From Methanobacterium_D oryzae (GTDB lineage Archaea > Methanobacteriota > Methanobacteria > Methanobacteriales > Methanobacteriaceae), in NCBI RefSeq assembly GCF_050433505.1, contig NZ_JBNPXC010000003.1:62001-126000 (forward strand): a stretch of DNA of 64,000 bases. The letters run 5' to 3'. Of the stretch, positions 43,805-52,867 are shown piece by piece. The notes under the pieces were generated by a model. It saw nothing but the letters and a program-made list of their open reading frames with translations. It ran no database searches and had not been told where the DNA came from. The position numbers and the translations under genes were made by a program. Each line of letters opens with the position of its first letter. Positions within the stretch are counted from its first letter, which is position 1.

Positions 43805-45385
43805 TTATAATTGGACATAGACTGCGTCATAAACGTGCTCTAAATCTCTAATTTCATCAACTACATCTGCTGGAACTTTCTGATCAACTGTTAAGACCAT
43901 TACTGCCTCTCCACCAGGTTCCTGTCTTCCGACTTGCATTTTAGCGATGTTTATTCCATGTTCTCCAAGTTTTGTTCCAATTGTACCAATACTTCCAGGT
44001 ATGTCTTTATATCTGGCAATGACCATTGTTCCTTTTGGCCTTACGTTTACCCAATATTCATCGATTCGTACAATTCTTGGTTCCTCTACAGCAGTACCTT
44101 CAATGCTTAGCTCGCCTTCATCACTCTTTATTTTAACTTTTATAAGACTTTTATATCCTTCTGCTTCACTTCTTTTACTTTCTGTAATGACTATACCTCT
44201 ATTTTTAGCAACTGTAGGGGCATTAATCATGTTTACAGGTTCATTAAGAATGGAATTCAGCATTTCTTTTAATACAGCCCTACTAAACACTTCTAATCTT
44301 GGAAAATCAGCTAATTCACCGCAGAAAGTCATGTCAACTTCCGTTATATTTCCTTTAGCTGCTTGAATTAATAAATCTGCGAGTTTTTCAGAAAGTGTTA
44401 AGTATGGTTTAATAGCTTGAAATGTTTCTGGGTCTAAAACCGGCATGTTTAAAACATTTTTTGGCGCTTCCCCTATGAATACCTTTTTTACTTCATTTGC
44501 AACAATAATTGCAGCATCACGCTGAGCTTCTTTAGTTGATGCACCTATATGTGGAGTTGCAACTAAATTATCCAGTTCTAAAAGTTTACTGCCTTCTGGA
44601 GGTTCATTCTCAAACACATCAAGTCCTGCACCTGCTATTTTACCAGTAGCTAGTGCATCGTAGAGGGCATCCTCATTTATAATACCTCCTCTGGCACAAT
44701 TTATTATAAACGCAGTTTCTTTCATTAATTCAAATTCATTCTTAGATATAGAATGTTTGGTTTCTGGAGTTAACGGAACGTGAATGGTTATGACATCAGC
44801 ATTTTTGAGGAGCGTTTCCTTATCTACAACTTTTACACCAAGCTTTGTGGCTGCTTCTTCTGTAATATACGGATCGTTGACCAGTATATCCATTCCAAAT
44901 GCTTTTGATCTTATAACTACCTGTGTCCCGATTCTTCCCATACCTATAATTCCAAGGGTCTTTCCATTGAGTTCTATTCCCATGAATCTGCTTTTTTCCC
45001 ATTTTCCTTCTTTTACTGATTTATCTGCAATGGAAATTTTCCTTGCAAGTGACATTATAAGGCCCATTGCATGTTCTGCAACTGTGATTGATGTTGATTC
45101 GGGCGCATTAACTACCATTATTCCTCTTTCAGTAGCCGCTTCGACATCAACATTATCAACACCTACTCCCGCTCTTGCTATAATTTTAAGTTTATCCGCA
45201 GCTTCAATTACATTACGAGTCACTTTAGTTCTGCTTCTTACAATAATTGCGTCGAAATCTTTAATTTTATTTATAAGTTCTTCTTGTGTAATTGCAGTAT
45301 CTACTACAACTTCTGCAACCTCTTTAAGGTCTTCTATTCCTTTTTCGTTTATTTGATCAGCTATAATTACCTTCTTTTTATCCAT
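43805..45385 (-). CDS. serA: D-3-phosphoglycerate dehydrogenase
   Basis: 526 residues, ATG 45385 with GGTGAAA upstream. Substrate-binding N-terminus, NAD motif LGIIGMGRIGTQV (about 147-159), catalytic Arg region NCARGGIINEDAL, and the Glu/His pair (DVFENEPP; ATPHIGASTKEA). An intervening domain (about 320-450) and a C-terminal ACT domain (MVIARYKDIPGSIGTIGTKLGEHGINIAKMQVGR) make the long type I form, usually feedback-regulated by serine. First step of serine synthesis from 3-phosphoglycerate. Confidence 0.97.
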   Translation of the reverse strand: MDKKKVIIADQINEKGIEDLKEVAEVVVDTAITQEELINKIKDFDAIIVRSRTKVTRNVIEAADKLKIIARAGVGVDNVDVEAATERGIMVVNAPESTSITVAEHAMGLIMSLARKISIADKSVKEGKWEKSRFMGIELNGKTLGIIGMGRIGTQVVIRSKAFGMDILVNDPYITEEAATKLGVKVVDKETLLKNADVITIHVPLTPETKHSISKNEFELMKETAFIINCARGGIINEDALYDALATGKIAGAGLDVFENEPPEGSKLLELDNLVATPHIGASTKEAQRDAAIIVANEVKKVFIGEAPKNVLNMPVLDPETFQAIKPYLTLSEKLADLLIQAAKGNITEVDMTFCGELADFPRLEVFSRAVLKEMLNSILNEPVNMINAPTVAKNRGIVITESKRSEAEGYKSLIKVKIKSDEGELSIEGTAVEEPRIVRIDEYWVNVRPKGTMVIARYKDIPGSIGTIGTKLGEHGINIAKMQVGRQEPGGEAVMVLTVDQKVPADVVDEIRDLEHVYDAVYVQL

Positions 45386-45580
45386 TATTTCACCAGCTTC
45401 ATTTCGCTAAATTTGTTAAATTAATAGAATTAATTTTTAGATTATAGTATAAATAAATAAATTTAAACTATTTTAAATTATTGTATTTGCTCTTATTTTA
45501 TATTTAATGAAAATAAATTTAAATCTGTTTCTACAATTTAATAATAAAGAATGACTTATTATTAAATAGGGGTGTTTTAA

Positions 45581-47071
45581 ATTCCACAAAATGATACATA
45601 TAAAGAAATAGAATCTTTTTTAAAGGATAAAAACCTAATTGTAGCTTCAAATAGAGGTCCAATTGAGTTCCATATGAAAAATGGAAAAATGGAGATGAAA
45701 AGAGGTGCTGGAGGACTTGTATCAACTATACTCCCATTTATGGCTACTTTTAATGGAACATGGGTTGCAAGTGCCATGACTGAAGGAGATAGAGTAGTAG
45801 CTGAGAAACATGAGAAGTGTATTGTACCAATTCCCTCGGAAAGTCCAGAATTCTGTATTTCTTTTGTAGTTGTAGACCCCGAAATTTATGAAGACTATTA
45901 TAGTGTAATTAGTAATCCTTTACTCTGGTTTGTTCAGCATTACATGTGGAATACACCATATGTACCTGTAATTGATGATAATACTCACAAGGCATGGCAT
46001 GACAGTTATGTATACGTAAATAAAATATTTGCTGAAAGAATAATTGAAGAAGCTGAAACTGACGAGAGAAAACCCTTAATTATGATACAGGATTATCACC
46101 TCTATACTTGTCCAGGATATATTCGAGAAAAGCTTGATGATATATTTTTAAGCCAGTTCATACACATTCCCTGGCCACAGTCAGAATATTTCAGTATTCT
46201 ACCAGAGTATATGCAGGAAGCTATTGTTAAAGGATTATTATCCAATGATATCCTTGGATTTCACCTAAAAAAATATGCAAGGAATTTTTTATACACTTGC
46301 GAACCATATGTAGACAAAGTAGACTATGATAAGAGCTTGATATGGTATGATGGACGGGTTATTTCTGTAAAGGCATATCCAATATCTGTTGATTGTGAAA
46401 GGCTCACTGAAAATGCTAAAAGTAATGAGGTAATTCAAAAAGAAGAAATAATTAAAAAAATTAAAGGTGATTGTTTTTTAATTTACAGGACTGATAGGGC
46501 TGATTTAAGTAAGAATATAAATAGAGGATTTATGGCCTATGAACTTTTTTTACAAAAACATCCAGAATTCCACGGAAAAGTTAAATTTTTATCAACTGGA
46601 ATGCCTACAAGGCAGCAGATAAAGGAATATTGCGATTATAGGGATGAAAACTATAGAATAATTGATTCGATTAATGAAAGATATTCCAAAGACGGATGGA
46701 AACCAATTGAACAAGTTTTTAAGGCAGACTATAACCTTGTAACGGCTGCATTTAAGCATTATGATTGTCTTCTTGTTAATCCAATTGTAGATGGTATGAA
46801 TATTGTGGCAAAAGAAGGACCAATTGTTAACGAAAATAATGGTGTTCTAATTATGTCAAACGGTGCGGGCTCTTATGAAGAACTTAAAGATTATTCCATC
46901 ATTGTAAATGCTTATGATATCTCACAAACAGCTGACGCCCTGTATAGAGCCATGATGATGAGTCAGCAAGAAAGAGCAAGACTAATTCAAGGCCTTAAAA
47001 AGATAGTTCATGAAAGAAACGTCTATATCTGGATGCAAGAACAATTTAAAGATATTCAGAAATTGTATTAA
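45581..47071 (+). CDS. GT20 glycosyltransferase (trehalose-6-phosphate synthase-like), first paralogue, ATT start
   Basis: About 496 residues if translation begins at ATT 45581. GT20 motifs: LIVASNRGPIEF near the N-terminus, GAGGLVSTI, QDYHLYTCP, FIHIPWPQSEYF, LGFHLKKYARNF, RTDRADLSKNI, and DGMNIVAKEGPIV. The enzyme family joins glucose from a nucleotide sugar to a phosphorylated acceptor, most often making trehalose-6-phosphate or glucosylglycerol phosphate, for osmoprotection. Start: AGGGGTG lies six bases before ATT 45581, an in-frame stop TAA sits directly before it, and the first ATG (45674) would delete the conserved SNRGP motif. No phosphatase gene is adjacent. Confidence 0.9.
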   Translation: MPQNDTYKEIESFLKDKNLIVASNRGPIEFHMKNGKMEMKRGAGGLVSTILPFMATFNGTWVASAMTEGDRVVAEKHEKCIVPIPSESPEFCISFVVVDPEIYEDYYSVISNPLLWFVQHYMWNTPYVPVIDDNTHKAWHDSYVYVNKIFAERIIEEAETDERKPLIMIQDYHLYTCPGYIREKLDDIFLSQFIHIPWPQSEYFSILPEYMQEAIVKGLLSNDILGFHLKKYARNFLYTCEPYVDKVDYDKSLIWYDGRVISVKAYPISVDCERLTENAKSNEVIQKEEIIKKIKGDCFLIYRTDRADLSKNINRGFMAYELFLQKHPEFHGKVKFLSTGMPTRQQIKEYCDYRDENYRIIDSINERYSKDGWKPIEQVFKADYNLVTAAFKHYDCLLVNPIVDGMNIVAKEGPIVNENNGVLIMSNGAGSYEELKDYSIIVNAYDISQTADALYRAMMMSQQERARLIQGLKKIVHERNVYIWMQEQFKDIQKLY

Positions 47072-47209
47072 ATAAATTCCATATAAATCCATAATATTAA
47101 TAAATCAATGGTGAGTTTCGACTTTTAAGGGCAATAAATTTAAATTCCTCTTAATTCATAATAATAAACATATATTTCTTATTAAATAATTTTTAGAGGA
47201 GGAAATAAA

Positions 47210-48694
47210 ATTCAAGGATACGAGGATCAAATAAACAAATTTTTAGAAGATAAAAATTTAATTATTGCATCTAATAGGGGCCCTATAGCTTTTTATAAGG
47301 ATCAAAATGATAAAATAAAGATGAAAATAGGGGCAGGAGGGCTCGTGCCTACATTACTTCCCATTATAGAAAAAGCAAAAGGAACTTGGATTGCAAGTGT
47401 CATGACAGCTGTAGATAGAGAAGTATCAGAGAGATTTCAGAATAATAGAATTCCAGTTCCAGAAGATAATCCAAAATTCTGGGTTCCTTTAATAACATTA
47501 GATTCTGCAAAATATAATGAGTTTTATAATTTTTTCCATAATCCTTTACTCTGGTTTATACATCATTACATGTGGGATTTAGTTTATAATCCTGAAATTG
47601 ATGATTATGCCCATAATGCATGGCAGAGCTATGAATATGTAAATCGACAGTTTGCAGATAAAATCATTGAAGAGGTAAAATCGAATGAAAAAGATCCTCT
47701 GATTATGCTACAAGATACGCATTTACAGACCTGTCCTGCACATATCCGAGAAAAATGTGAAGATGTCTTTTTAAGTCAATTTATCCATATACCTTGGCCA
47801 CAACCAGATTATTTTGGAATTTTGCCAAGATACATTCAAAAGGCCATTGTAGAAGGGCTTTTATCAAATGATCATCTTGGTTTTCATATTAAAAGATATG
47901 TTAAAAATTTTTTAATGTGTTGTGAAAAATATGTAGATCATGTTGATTTTAAAAATAATATAGTTCATTTTAAAGGTCGCAAAGTATTTGTAAAAGATTA
48001 TCCCATTTCTGTTGACATTAATAAACTTACAGAATTTGCTAAATCAGAAGAAGTTTTAAAACAAGAAGAATATGTAACGAAAATTAAAGGAGATACTTTT
48101 TTAATTTACAGAACTGAAAGAACGGACCCCAGTAAAAATATAATCAGAGGTTTTAAAGCATATGATCAATTTCTAGAAAAATATCCGGAATTTCAGGGAA
48201 AAGTCACGTTTTTCATAACTGGAGTGTCAACAAGAGAGAATGTAAGAGAATATCAAGAGTACAAAGTCGAAGTAAATAAGATAATCGAGAAAGTTAATGA
48301 AAAATACTCAAAAGGTAACTGGAAACCTATTGTTCCTCATTTTGATGCTGAATATTCCCTTGTAACTGCTGCATTTAAACATTATGATTGTCTCTTAATA
48401 AACTCAATTCATGATGGAATGAACATTGTACCTAAAGAAGGAAGCATAATAAACAAAAATAATGGTGTTTTAATTATATCTGAAACTACAGGAGCTTATG
48501 ATGAGCTTAAAGATCATTCATTGAATATAAATGCTTTTGATATGTCCGAATCAGCAGCAGCCATATACAAAGCAGTTACAATGAATCATAAAGAACGCGA
48601 AAAACGCTTAAATGGGATTAAAAGGATTATTAATAATTATGATGTGTATGCATGGATAGGAGACCAATTTGCAGATATTCAAAAACTATTTTAG
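47210..48694 (+). CDS. GT20 glycosyltransferase (trehalose-6-phosphate synthase-like), second paralogue, ATT start
   Basis: About 494 residues from ATT 47210. Same motifs as its neighbour: LIIASNRGPIAF, GAGGLVPTLLP, QDTHLQTCP, FIHIPWPQPDYF, LGFHIKRYVKNF, RTERTDPSKNI, DGMNIVPKEGSII. AGAGGAGG stands seven bases before the ATT. No ATG, GTG or TTG occurs in frame between the previous stop (47183-47185) and the SNRGP motif; the first ATG (47321) would again remove it. The two genes are tandem duplicates that have diverged considerably; one might serve as a regulatory or heteromeric subunit. Role: compatible-solute or glycoside phosphate synthesis. Confidence 0.9.
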   Translation: MQGYEDQINKFLEDKNLIIASNRGPIAFYKDQNDKIKMKIGAGGLVPTLLPIIEKAKGTWIASVMTAVDREVSERFQNNRIPVPEDNPKFWVPLITLDSAKYNEFYNFFHNPLLWFIHHYMWDLVYNPEIDDYAHNAWQSYEYVNRQFADKIIEEVKSNEKDPLIMLQDTHLQTCPAHIREKCEDVFLSQFIHIPWPQPDYFGILPRYIQKAIVEGLLSNDHLGFHIKRYVKNFLMCCEKYVDHVDFKNNIVHFKGRKVFVKDYPISVDINKLTEFAKSEEVLKQEEYVTKIKGDTFLIYRTERTDPSKNIIRGFKAYDQFLEKYPEFQGKVTFFITGVSTRENVREYQEYKVEVNKIIEKVNEKYSKGNWKPIVPHFDAEYSLVTAAFKHYDCLLINSIHDGMNIVPKEGSIINKNNGVLIISETTGAYDELKDHSLNINAFDMSESAAAIYKAVTMNHKEREKRLNGIKRIINNYDVYAWIGDQFADIQKLF

Positions 48695-48741
48695 TAAATT
48701 CATTTAAAAAGTGATCAATCTAATATAGGAGAAGTAATATT

Positions 48742-49077
48742 ATGATGGTTGATGAATTCATTGTTGCAAGTTCAAATCATGTTCCAGGATACAGAGCAGT
48801 TAAAACCATGGGTTTTGTATATGGACTAACTGTTAGAAGTAGAGGATTAGGTGGGCAAATAGGGGCCGGAATACGCTCTATGTTTGGTGGAGAAATAAAA
48901 GAATACGTTAAAATGATGGAACAATCCCGAGATGAAGCTTTACGTCGAATGATCCAACATGCAGAATCAATGGGCGCCAATGCAGTTATAAGTGTCCGTT
49001 TTGACTCAAACGACATTTCAGACATCATGCAGGAAATCTTAGCCTATGGAACTGCAGTTGTAGTTGAAAAAGAATAG
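48742..49077 (+). CDS. YbjQ/UPF0145 family protein
   Basis: 111 residues. Small alpha/beta protein with the family's pattern (KTMGFVYGLTVRSRGLGGQIGAGIRSMFGGEIKEYVKMMEQSRDEALRRM ... GANAVISVRFDS). Members form pentamers or decamers; a metal-binding role has been suggested but no function is established. The next gene starts nine bases later. It begins 47 bases after the second GT20 gene and may share its transcript. Confidence 0.88.
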   Translation: MMVDEFIVASSNHVPGYRAVKTMGFVYGLTVRSRGLGGQIGAGIRSMFGGEIKEYVKMMEQSRDEALRRMIQHAESMGANAVISVRFDSNDISDIMQEILAYGTAVVVEKE

Positions 49078-49086
49078 GGATACAAA

Positions 49087-49836
49087 ATGTTTGAAGGAAA
49101 TATAAATATCAAAGGTAAAGAAATACCAAGAACCCTTCTTGGAACCTCTCCGTTTATAGGGGCTGCTCAATTTGGACATAGAGCGAGATTATACCAGTTA
49201 GATCTCTACGATCAACCAAAGAACATTCTTAAAGTTATGAAAAAATCATATGATCTTGGAATTACTGGTATCCAGCTTGTTCCATATGATCCAGTGGTTC
49301 AGGCTCTTAACTGGGCAATAGATGAAGGTTGTACTTTTAATATCGTTGGTACAGTAAGACCCGATTGTGAAAATGAAGATATAGAACTTTTAAATGAGCT
49401 TGGTGCAAGTTCTATGTTGCTTCATGGTGCCATTACAGACAAATTGGATTTAGATTATTTAAGTGAAAATTTAAATGCAATAAACGAAACTGGTGCAATT
49501 CCAGGTATTGTAACCCACAGACCATTTAAAACTACCAAAAACCTTATTGATTCCCCAATACTTGATTTATTTGATATTTATATGGTTCCTGTAAATAAAA
49601 CAGGTTATCTTATGGATACTGACGTATTTATGCAAAAAGAACGTGATAAACTTCGTGATTTAATTAAAAAGTTAGATAAAACAATAATTGCAAAGAAAAC
49701 AATGGCTGCAGGAATATTAACCCCTAATGATGCATTTGATTACCTAAAAACACTTGATTACGTTGATTTGATGACCGTAGGAATTGCTTCTGAAGCAGAA
49801 GCTGAAGAAACCTTTGAAATATTAAAAAATAAATAA
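49087..49836 (+). CDS. TIM-barrel protein of unknown function (aldo/keto-reductase-like)
   Basis: 249 residues. The opening NIKGKEIPRTLLGTSPFIGAAQFGHRARLY resembles aldo/keto reductase entry strands, and the alternating strand-helix pattern (GITGIQLVPYD, TFNIVGTVRP, ASSMLLHGAI, GAIPGIVTHRP) suggests a TIM barrel. The NADPH-binding and catalytic tetrad of true aldo/keto reductases cannot be identified. It is coupled to the YbjQ gene. I do not assign a function. Confidence 0.7.
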   Translation: MFEGNINIKGKEIPRTLLGTSPFIGAAQFGHRARLYQLDLYDQPKNILKVMKKSYDLGITGIQLVPYDPVVQALNWAIDEGCTFNIVGTVRPDCENEDIELLNELGASSMLLHGAITDKLDLDYLSENLNAINETGAIPGIVTHRPFKTTKNLIDSPILDLFDIYMVPVNKTGYLMDTDVFMQKERDKLRDLIKKLDKTIIAKKTMAAGILTPNDAFDYLKTLDYVDLMTVGIASEAEAEETFEILKNK

Positions 49837-49853
49837 TTTTCTTTTTCAGGCCC

Positions 49854-50237
49854 TTATATTTTTAATGAATAGCTGATTGACTTAACTGATTGACTATTTT
49901 CCTTTTTATTATTATCTTCATTTTTTGAATTGGAATCATCTTCATCATTTTGCTCTTCATTTATACTTTCGTTATTGGCTGTGTCTTCCTTTTCTTTATT
50001 TGATTTAGCATTAGAACTATCTTCAAAATCGTATTTCTGATTATTAGTAGTCTCATATTCCTCTTTATTTTTACTTAAATTTCCATTTAAATAATTCTGG
50101 TTATTTACATTATCCGATGTATTATTAGTTAATTCCAGAATATCTGCCGGATTATCATTTAAAGATTGTTTAGATCCTAATAAAAAGCCAGTTCCCAAGA
50201 CAAGCAACATCATTAATGCCATAACCAGATTTTTCAT
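49854..50237 (-). CDS. exported low-complexity acidic Asn/Glu/Ser-rich protein
   Basis: 127 residues, ATG 50237 with AAGGAGG upstream. N-terminal hydrophobic segment (LVMALMMLLVLGTGFLLGS) acts as signal or anchor. The rest is a disordered stretch rich in Asn, Glu, Asp, Lys and Ser, with no repeats or motif. It is probably held at the cell surface. No family recognised. Confidence 0.65.
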   Translation of the reverse strand: MKNLVMALMMLLVLGTGFLLGSKQSLNDNPADILELTNNTSDNVNNQNYLNGNLSKNKEEYETTNNQKYDFEDSSNAKSNKEKEDTANNESINEEQNDEDDSNSKNEDNNKKENSQSVKSISYSLKI

Positions 50238-50432
50238 ATAAGACCTCCTTAAAAAAGTGGCTCTTATATTATTATAGATATCAAATTATATAAGTATTAA
50301 ATAAATATAAAAAAATATTACTATTATCTGCTAAACTAATCATTCCATACATTAAATGGATTTATAAAGTTAAGGCTAAAAATAATTAAATTTAAAAATA
50401 AAACCTAAGATTTAATAATGGCTTTTTAGGTT

Positions 50433-51374
50433 TCAACTGCATTCTTTTCTTTCTTTAATGATCTTTAAAAAGTCCCTACAAGTTTCCATTTCTCCAATTT
50501 CATGGGTATGAACTACAGGAACTCCTTCAATACAGTTTATTGGTTTTTTATTTTCTAAAATAAATACAGCTTCAGTTTTAGTTACACCTGAAAGATCTTT
50601 AACATTTATTGCCATTTTCTTTAAAACCCTCTGATTTCTATTTTTTTCCATATTGGTGATCATGGCAATGTTTTTCTTTAGTTTTTCAGGATCTCTGGTT
50701 GCAAGAGCATCGAAAGGAGTTTTATTTGTAGGAATGACTCCAAATCCAAGATTTACCAACTCTTTTGGATCATTGTCGGTAATATTAACAGGTTCAGTTT
50801 CTGGGATTTTTAAAATATCAACTGAAAGAGTAATTTTCATATTCAAAATACTTTCAAGATTTATAACTGTTTCTGGAGATGCCCGAACCATCCCATGTTC
50901 ATATTTATAAATTGTTTCACGTGAAACATGTGCTTGGTTAGCTAAATCTTTAAGTGAAAGATTTTCTCTTTCTCTTGCTTCTTTTATGGCTTCACCATCA
51001 ATTTGAACAAAATATCCTCCACGGTCTGCAAAAACTTCAGGATAAATTTCTTCAACAATCATATTTCTAAGGGTTTCAGGAGCTATAACTGGTATTCCAT
51101 GTCTTTCATAGACTACATCTTCTTCTAAGTATTCATGTTTGGATTTAAGCCCTACTACTAATGGAGATGCAAGAAATGTACTGGCAACTTTCTTTATTTC
51201 TTCAGCTTGTTGCCCGGTGAAACCATCTATATTTATTAAAACTTTAAGTAATAGCAACAACAATCTTTTTCGAGCAACCATATCAAAGCAACTTCTATCA
51301 TATATATGAGAAGTTTCAAAATTATGGTTTGCTAAAAGTTCGTTTATTTCTCTTAAGATATGATCTCTTTGCAT
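50433..51374 (-). CDS. archaeal HTH-type transcriptional regulator
   Basis: 313 residues from ATG 51374, with GGTGG upstream. The N-terminal 140 residues form an alpha/beta domain (MQRDHILREINELLANHNFETSHIYD) known from a family of long archaeal regulators. A Cro/CI-type helix-turn-helix follows (about 130-185, LKDLANQAHVSRETIYKYEHG), then a C-terminal domain that may bind a ligand (VFILENKKPINCIEGVPVVHTHEIGE). It is divergently placed from tiaS and the carboxylic-acid cluster, with a 129-base shared promoter region, and may control one of them. Confidence 0.88.
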   Translation of the reverse strand: MQRDHILREINELLANHNFETSHIYDRSCFDMVARKRLLLLLLKVLINIDGFTGQQAEEIKKVASTFLASPLVVGLKSKHEYLEEDVVYERHGIPVIAPETLRNMIVEEIYPEVFADRGGYFVQIDGEAIKEARERENLSLKDLANQAHVSRETIYKYEHGMVRASPETVINLESILNMKITLSVDILKIPETEPVNITDNDPKELVNLGFGVIPTNKTPFDALATRDPEKLKKNIAMITNMEKNRNQRVLKKMAINVKDLSGVTKTEAVFILENKKPINCIEGVPVVHTHEIGEMETCRDFLKIIKERKECS

Positions 51375-51503
51375 AAAGACCACCCGAATTAGATTATTAG
51401 ATGAATTTTAATGTATAACTTGTATATTGGTATTAAATAATACGCTCAAAAGATAGAACGTGTCCAATAAGTATGTAATTGTATTTGTATTAAGGTGAAT
51501 TTA

Positions 51504-52757
51504 ATGTATTTATATATTGGTATTGATGATACAGACTCCAAAGATGGAATGTGTACTACATATATATGTAGTGTCATAATTGATGAACTTAAATATTTTG
51601 GTTTTGAAGTTATTGGTTATCCTCGATTAATACGTTTGAATCCATTTGCAAGGTTTAAAACTAGAGGAAATGGAGCATTATCCTTTAAATTGAATCTAGA
51701 ATCAAAAAATTATGTCAAAAAAGTAAAAGAAATAGTTTTAAAAAAGGTTGAGAAACTTTCAGAACTTGAAGATGATAGAACCAATCCAGGTGTTGTTTTT
51801 TACTGTGGAGAAATAACTGAAGAGTTAAAATCATATTCTCTCAACGTAATAAGAAATATTATAAAGATAGAAGATGCTGAAAGATTTGCAGATAAAATTG
51901 GGGCTGAATATTATAAATTCAAAAAGGGTAGAGGTATTATCGGGGCACTTGCTGCGATAGGTTGTCCAGATGATGATAAGACCTATGAACTTCTTACATA
52001 TAGACTACCTGAAAATTATGGTAAAAATCGGAAAATTGATTATGAATCTGTATTTGAAATGAATAGAGCTACTTATCCCGAGACTTTTGATAATGTTGAT
52101 GCGGATAACAGTTATATTGCAATAGAACCACATACTCCTTGCCCTATACTTTATGGAATACGTGGTGAAAGTCCAGAAGCAGTTAAAGAAGCAAAAAAAA
52201 TAGTTAAAGTATGTGAACAAATTGAAAAATATGCAATATTTGAAACAAATCAACACACAGATATGCATTTAGTTAAAGCAGATAAAATTAATGATTTAGT
52301 GCAATTTAAGTGTTATATTGTAGAAGGCGAAGTAAAAGATTTTCCATATACTCGAGAGGGAGGTCATGTAATTTTCATTTTAAAGGATGATACTGGAGAA
52401 ATTCCATGTGCTGCCTATGAACCCACCAAAGAATTTAGAGATATTGCAAGGAAATTAGCTCCCGGCGATAAATTACATGTTTATGGAGGAATTGGTGAAA
52501 AAGGAACACTTAATATCGAGAAATTTGAGATATTAGAGCTTGCAAAAATTTATAAAACAAAGAATCCTCTCTGTGAATGTGGAAAACGTATGAAATCAGC
52601 CGGAAGTGGAAAAGGCTATAAATGTGTTAAATGTGGTGTGAAACTTCGAGAAGGAATTAAAGATGCTATTGAAATTAAAAGAGATATTGAAAAAGGTTTT
52701 TATGAAGTTCCACCATCTGCAAGAAGACATTTAAGTAAGCCACTTATAAGAAGCTAA
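51504..52757 (+). CDS. tiaS: tRNA(Ile2) 2-agmatinylcytidine synthetase
   Basis: 417 residues from ATG 51504, seven bases after AGGTG; the GTG at 51495 is within that site. N-terminal YIGIDDTDSKDGMCTTY (DUF1743/TiaS catalytic part), TRGNGALSFKL, an OB-fold domain (about 270-345) and a C-terminal zinc ribbon (CECGKRMKSAGSGKGYKCVKCG). TiaS attaches agmatine to C34 of tRNA-Ile(CAU) so that it reads AUA. Essential and conserved in archaea. Confidence 0.96.
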   Translation: MYLYIGIDDTDSKDGMCTTYICSVIIDELKYFGFEVIGYPRLIRLNPFARFKTRGNGALSFKLNLESKNYVKKVKEIVLKKVEKLSELEDDRTNPGVVFYCGEITEELKSYSLNVIRNIIKIEDAERFADKIGAEYYKFKKGRGIIGALAAIGCPDDDKTYELLTYRLPENYGKNRKIDYESVFEMNRATYPETFDNVDADNSYIAIEPHTPCPILYGIRGESPEAVKEAKKIVKVCEQIEKYAIFETNQHTDMHLVKADKINDLVQFKCYIVEGEVKDFPYTREGGHVIFILKDDTGEIPCAAYEPTKEFRDIARKLAPGDKLHVYGGIGEKGTLNIEKFEILELAKIYKTKNPLCECGKRMKSAGSGKGYKCVKCGVKLREGIKDAIEIKRDIEKGFYEVPPSARRHLSKPLIRS

Positions 52758-52867
52758 TTTTTATTTTTTATTGAGTTTATAGATAAAAACTAAGTTTCTT
52801 CATATTTTATTAATTTATAATTTTTTTGATCAAAAAATTTATCATCTATTCCAAGAATGTACGATCA

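Noticed and set aside
44784..45356. 190-codon open frame opposite serA
   Set aside because: Antisense shadow of a highly conserved gene; no ribosome site.
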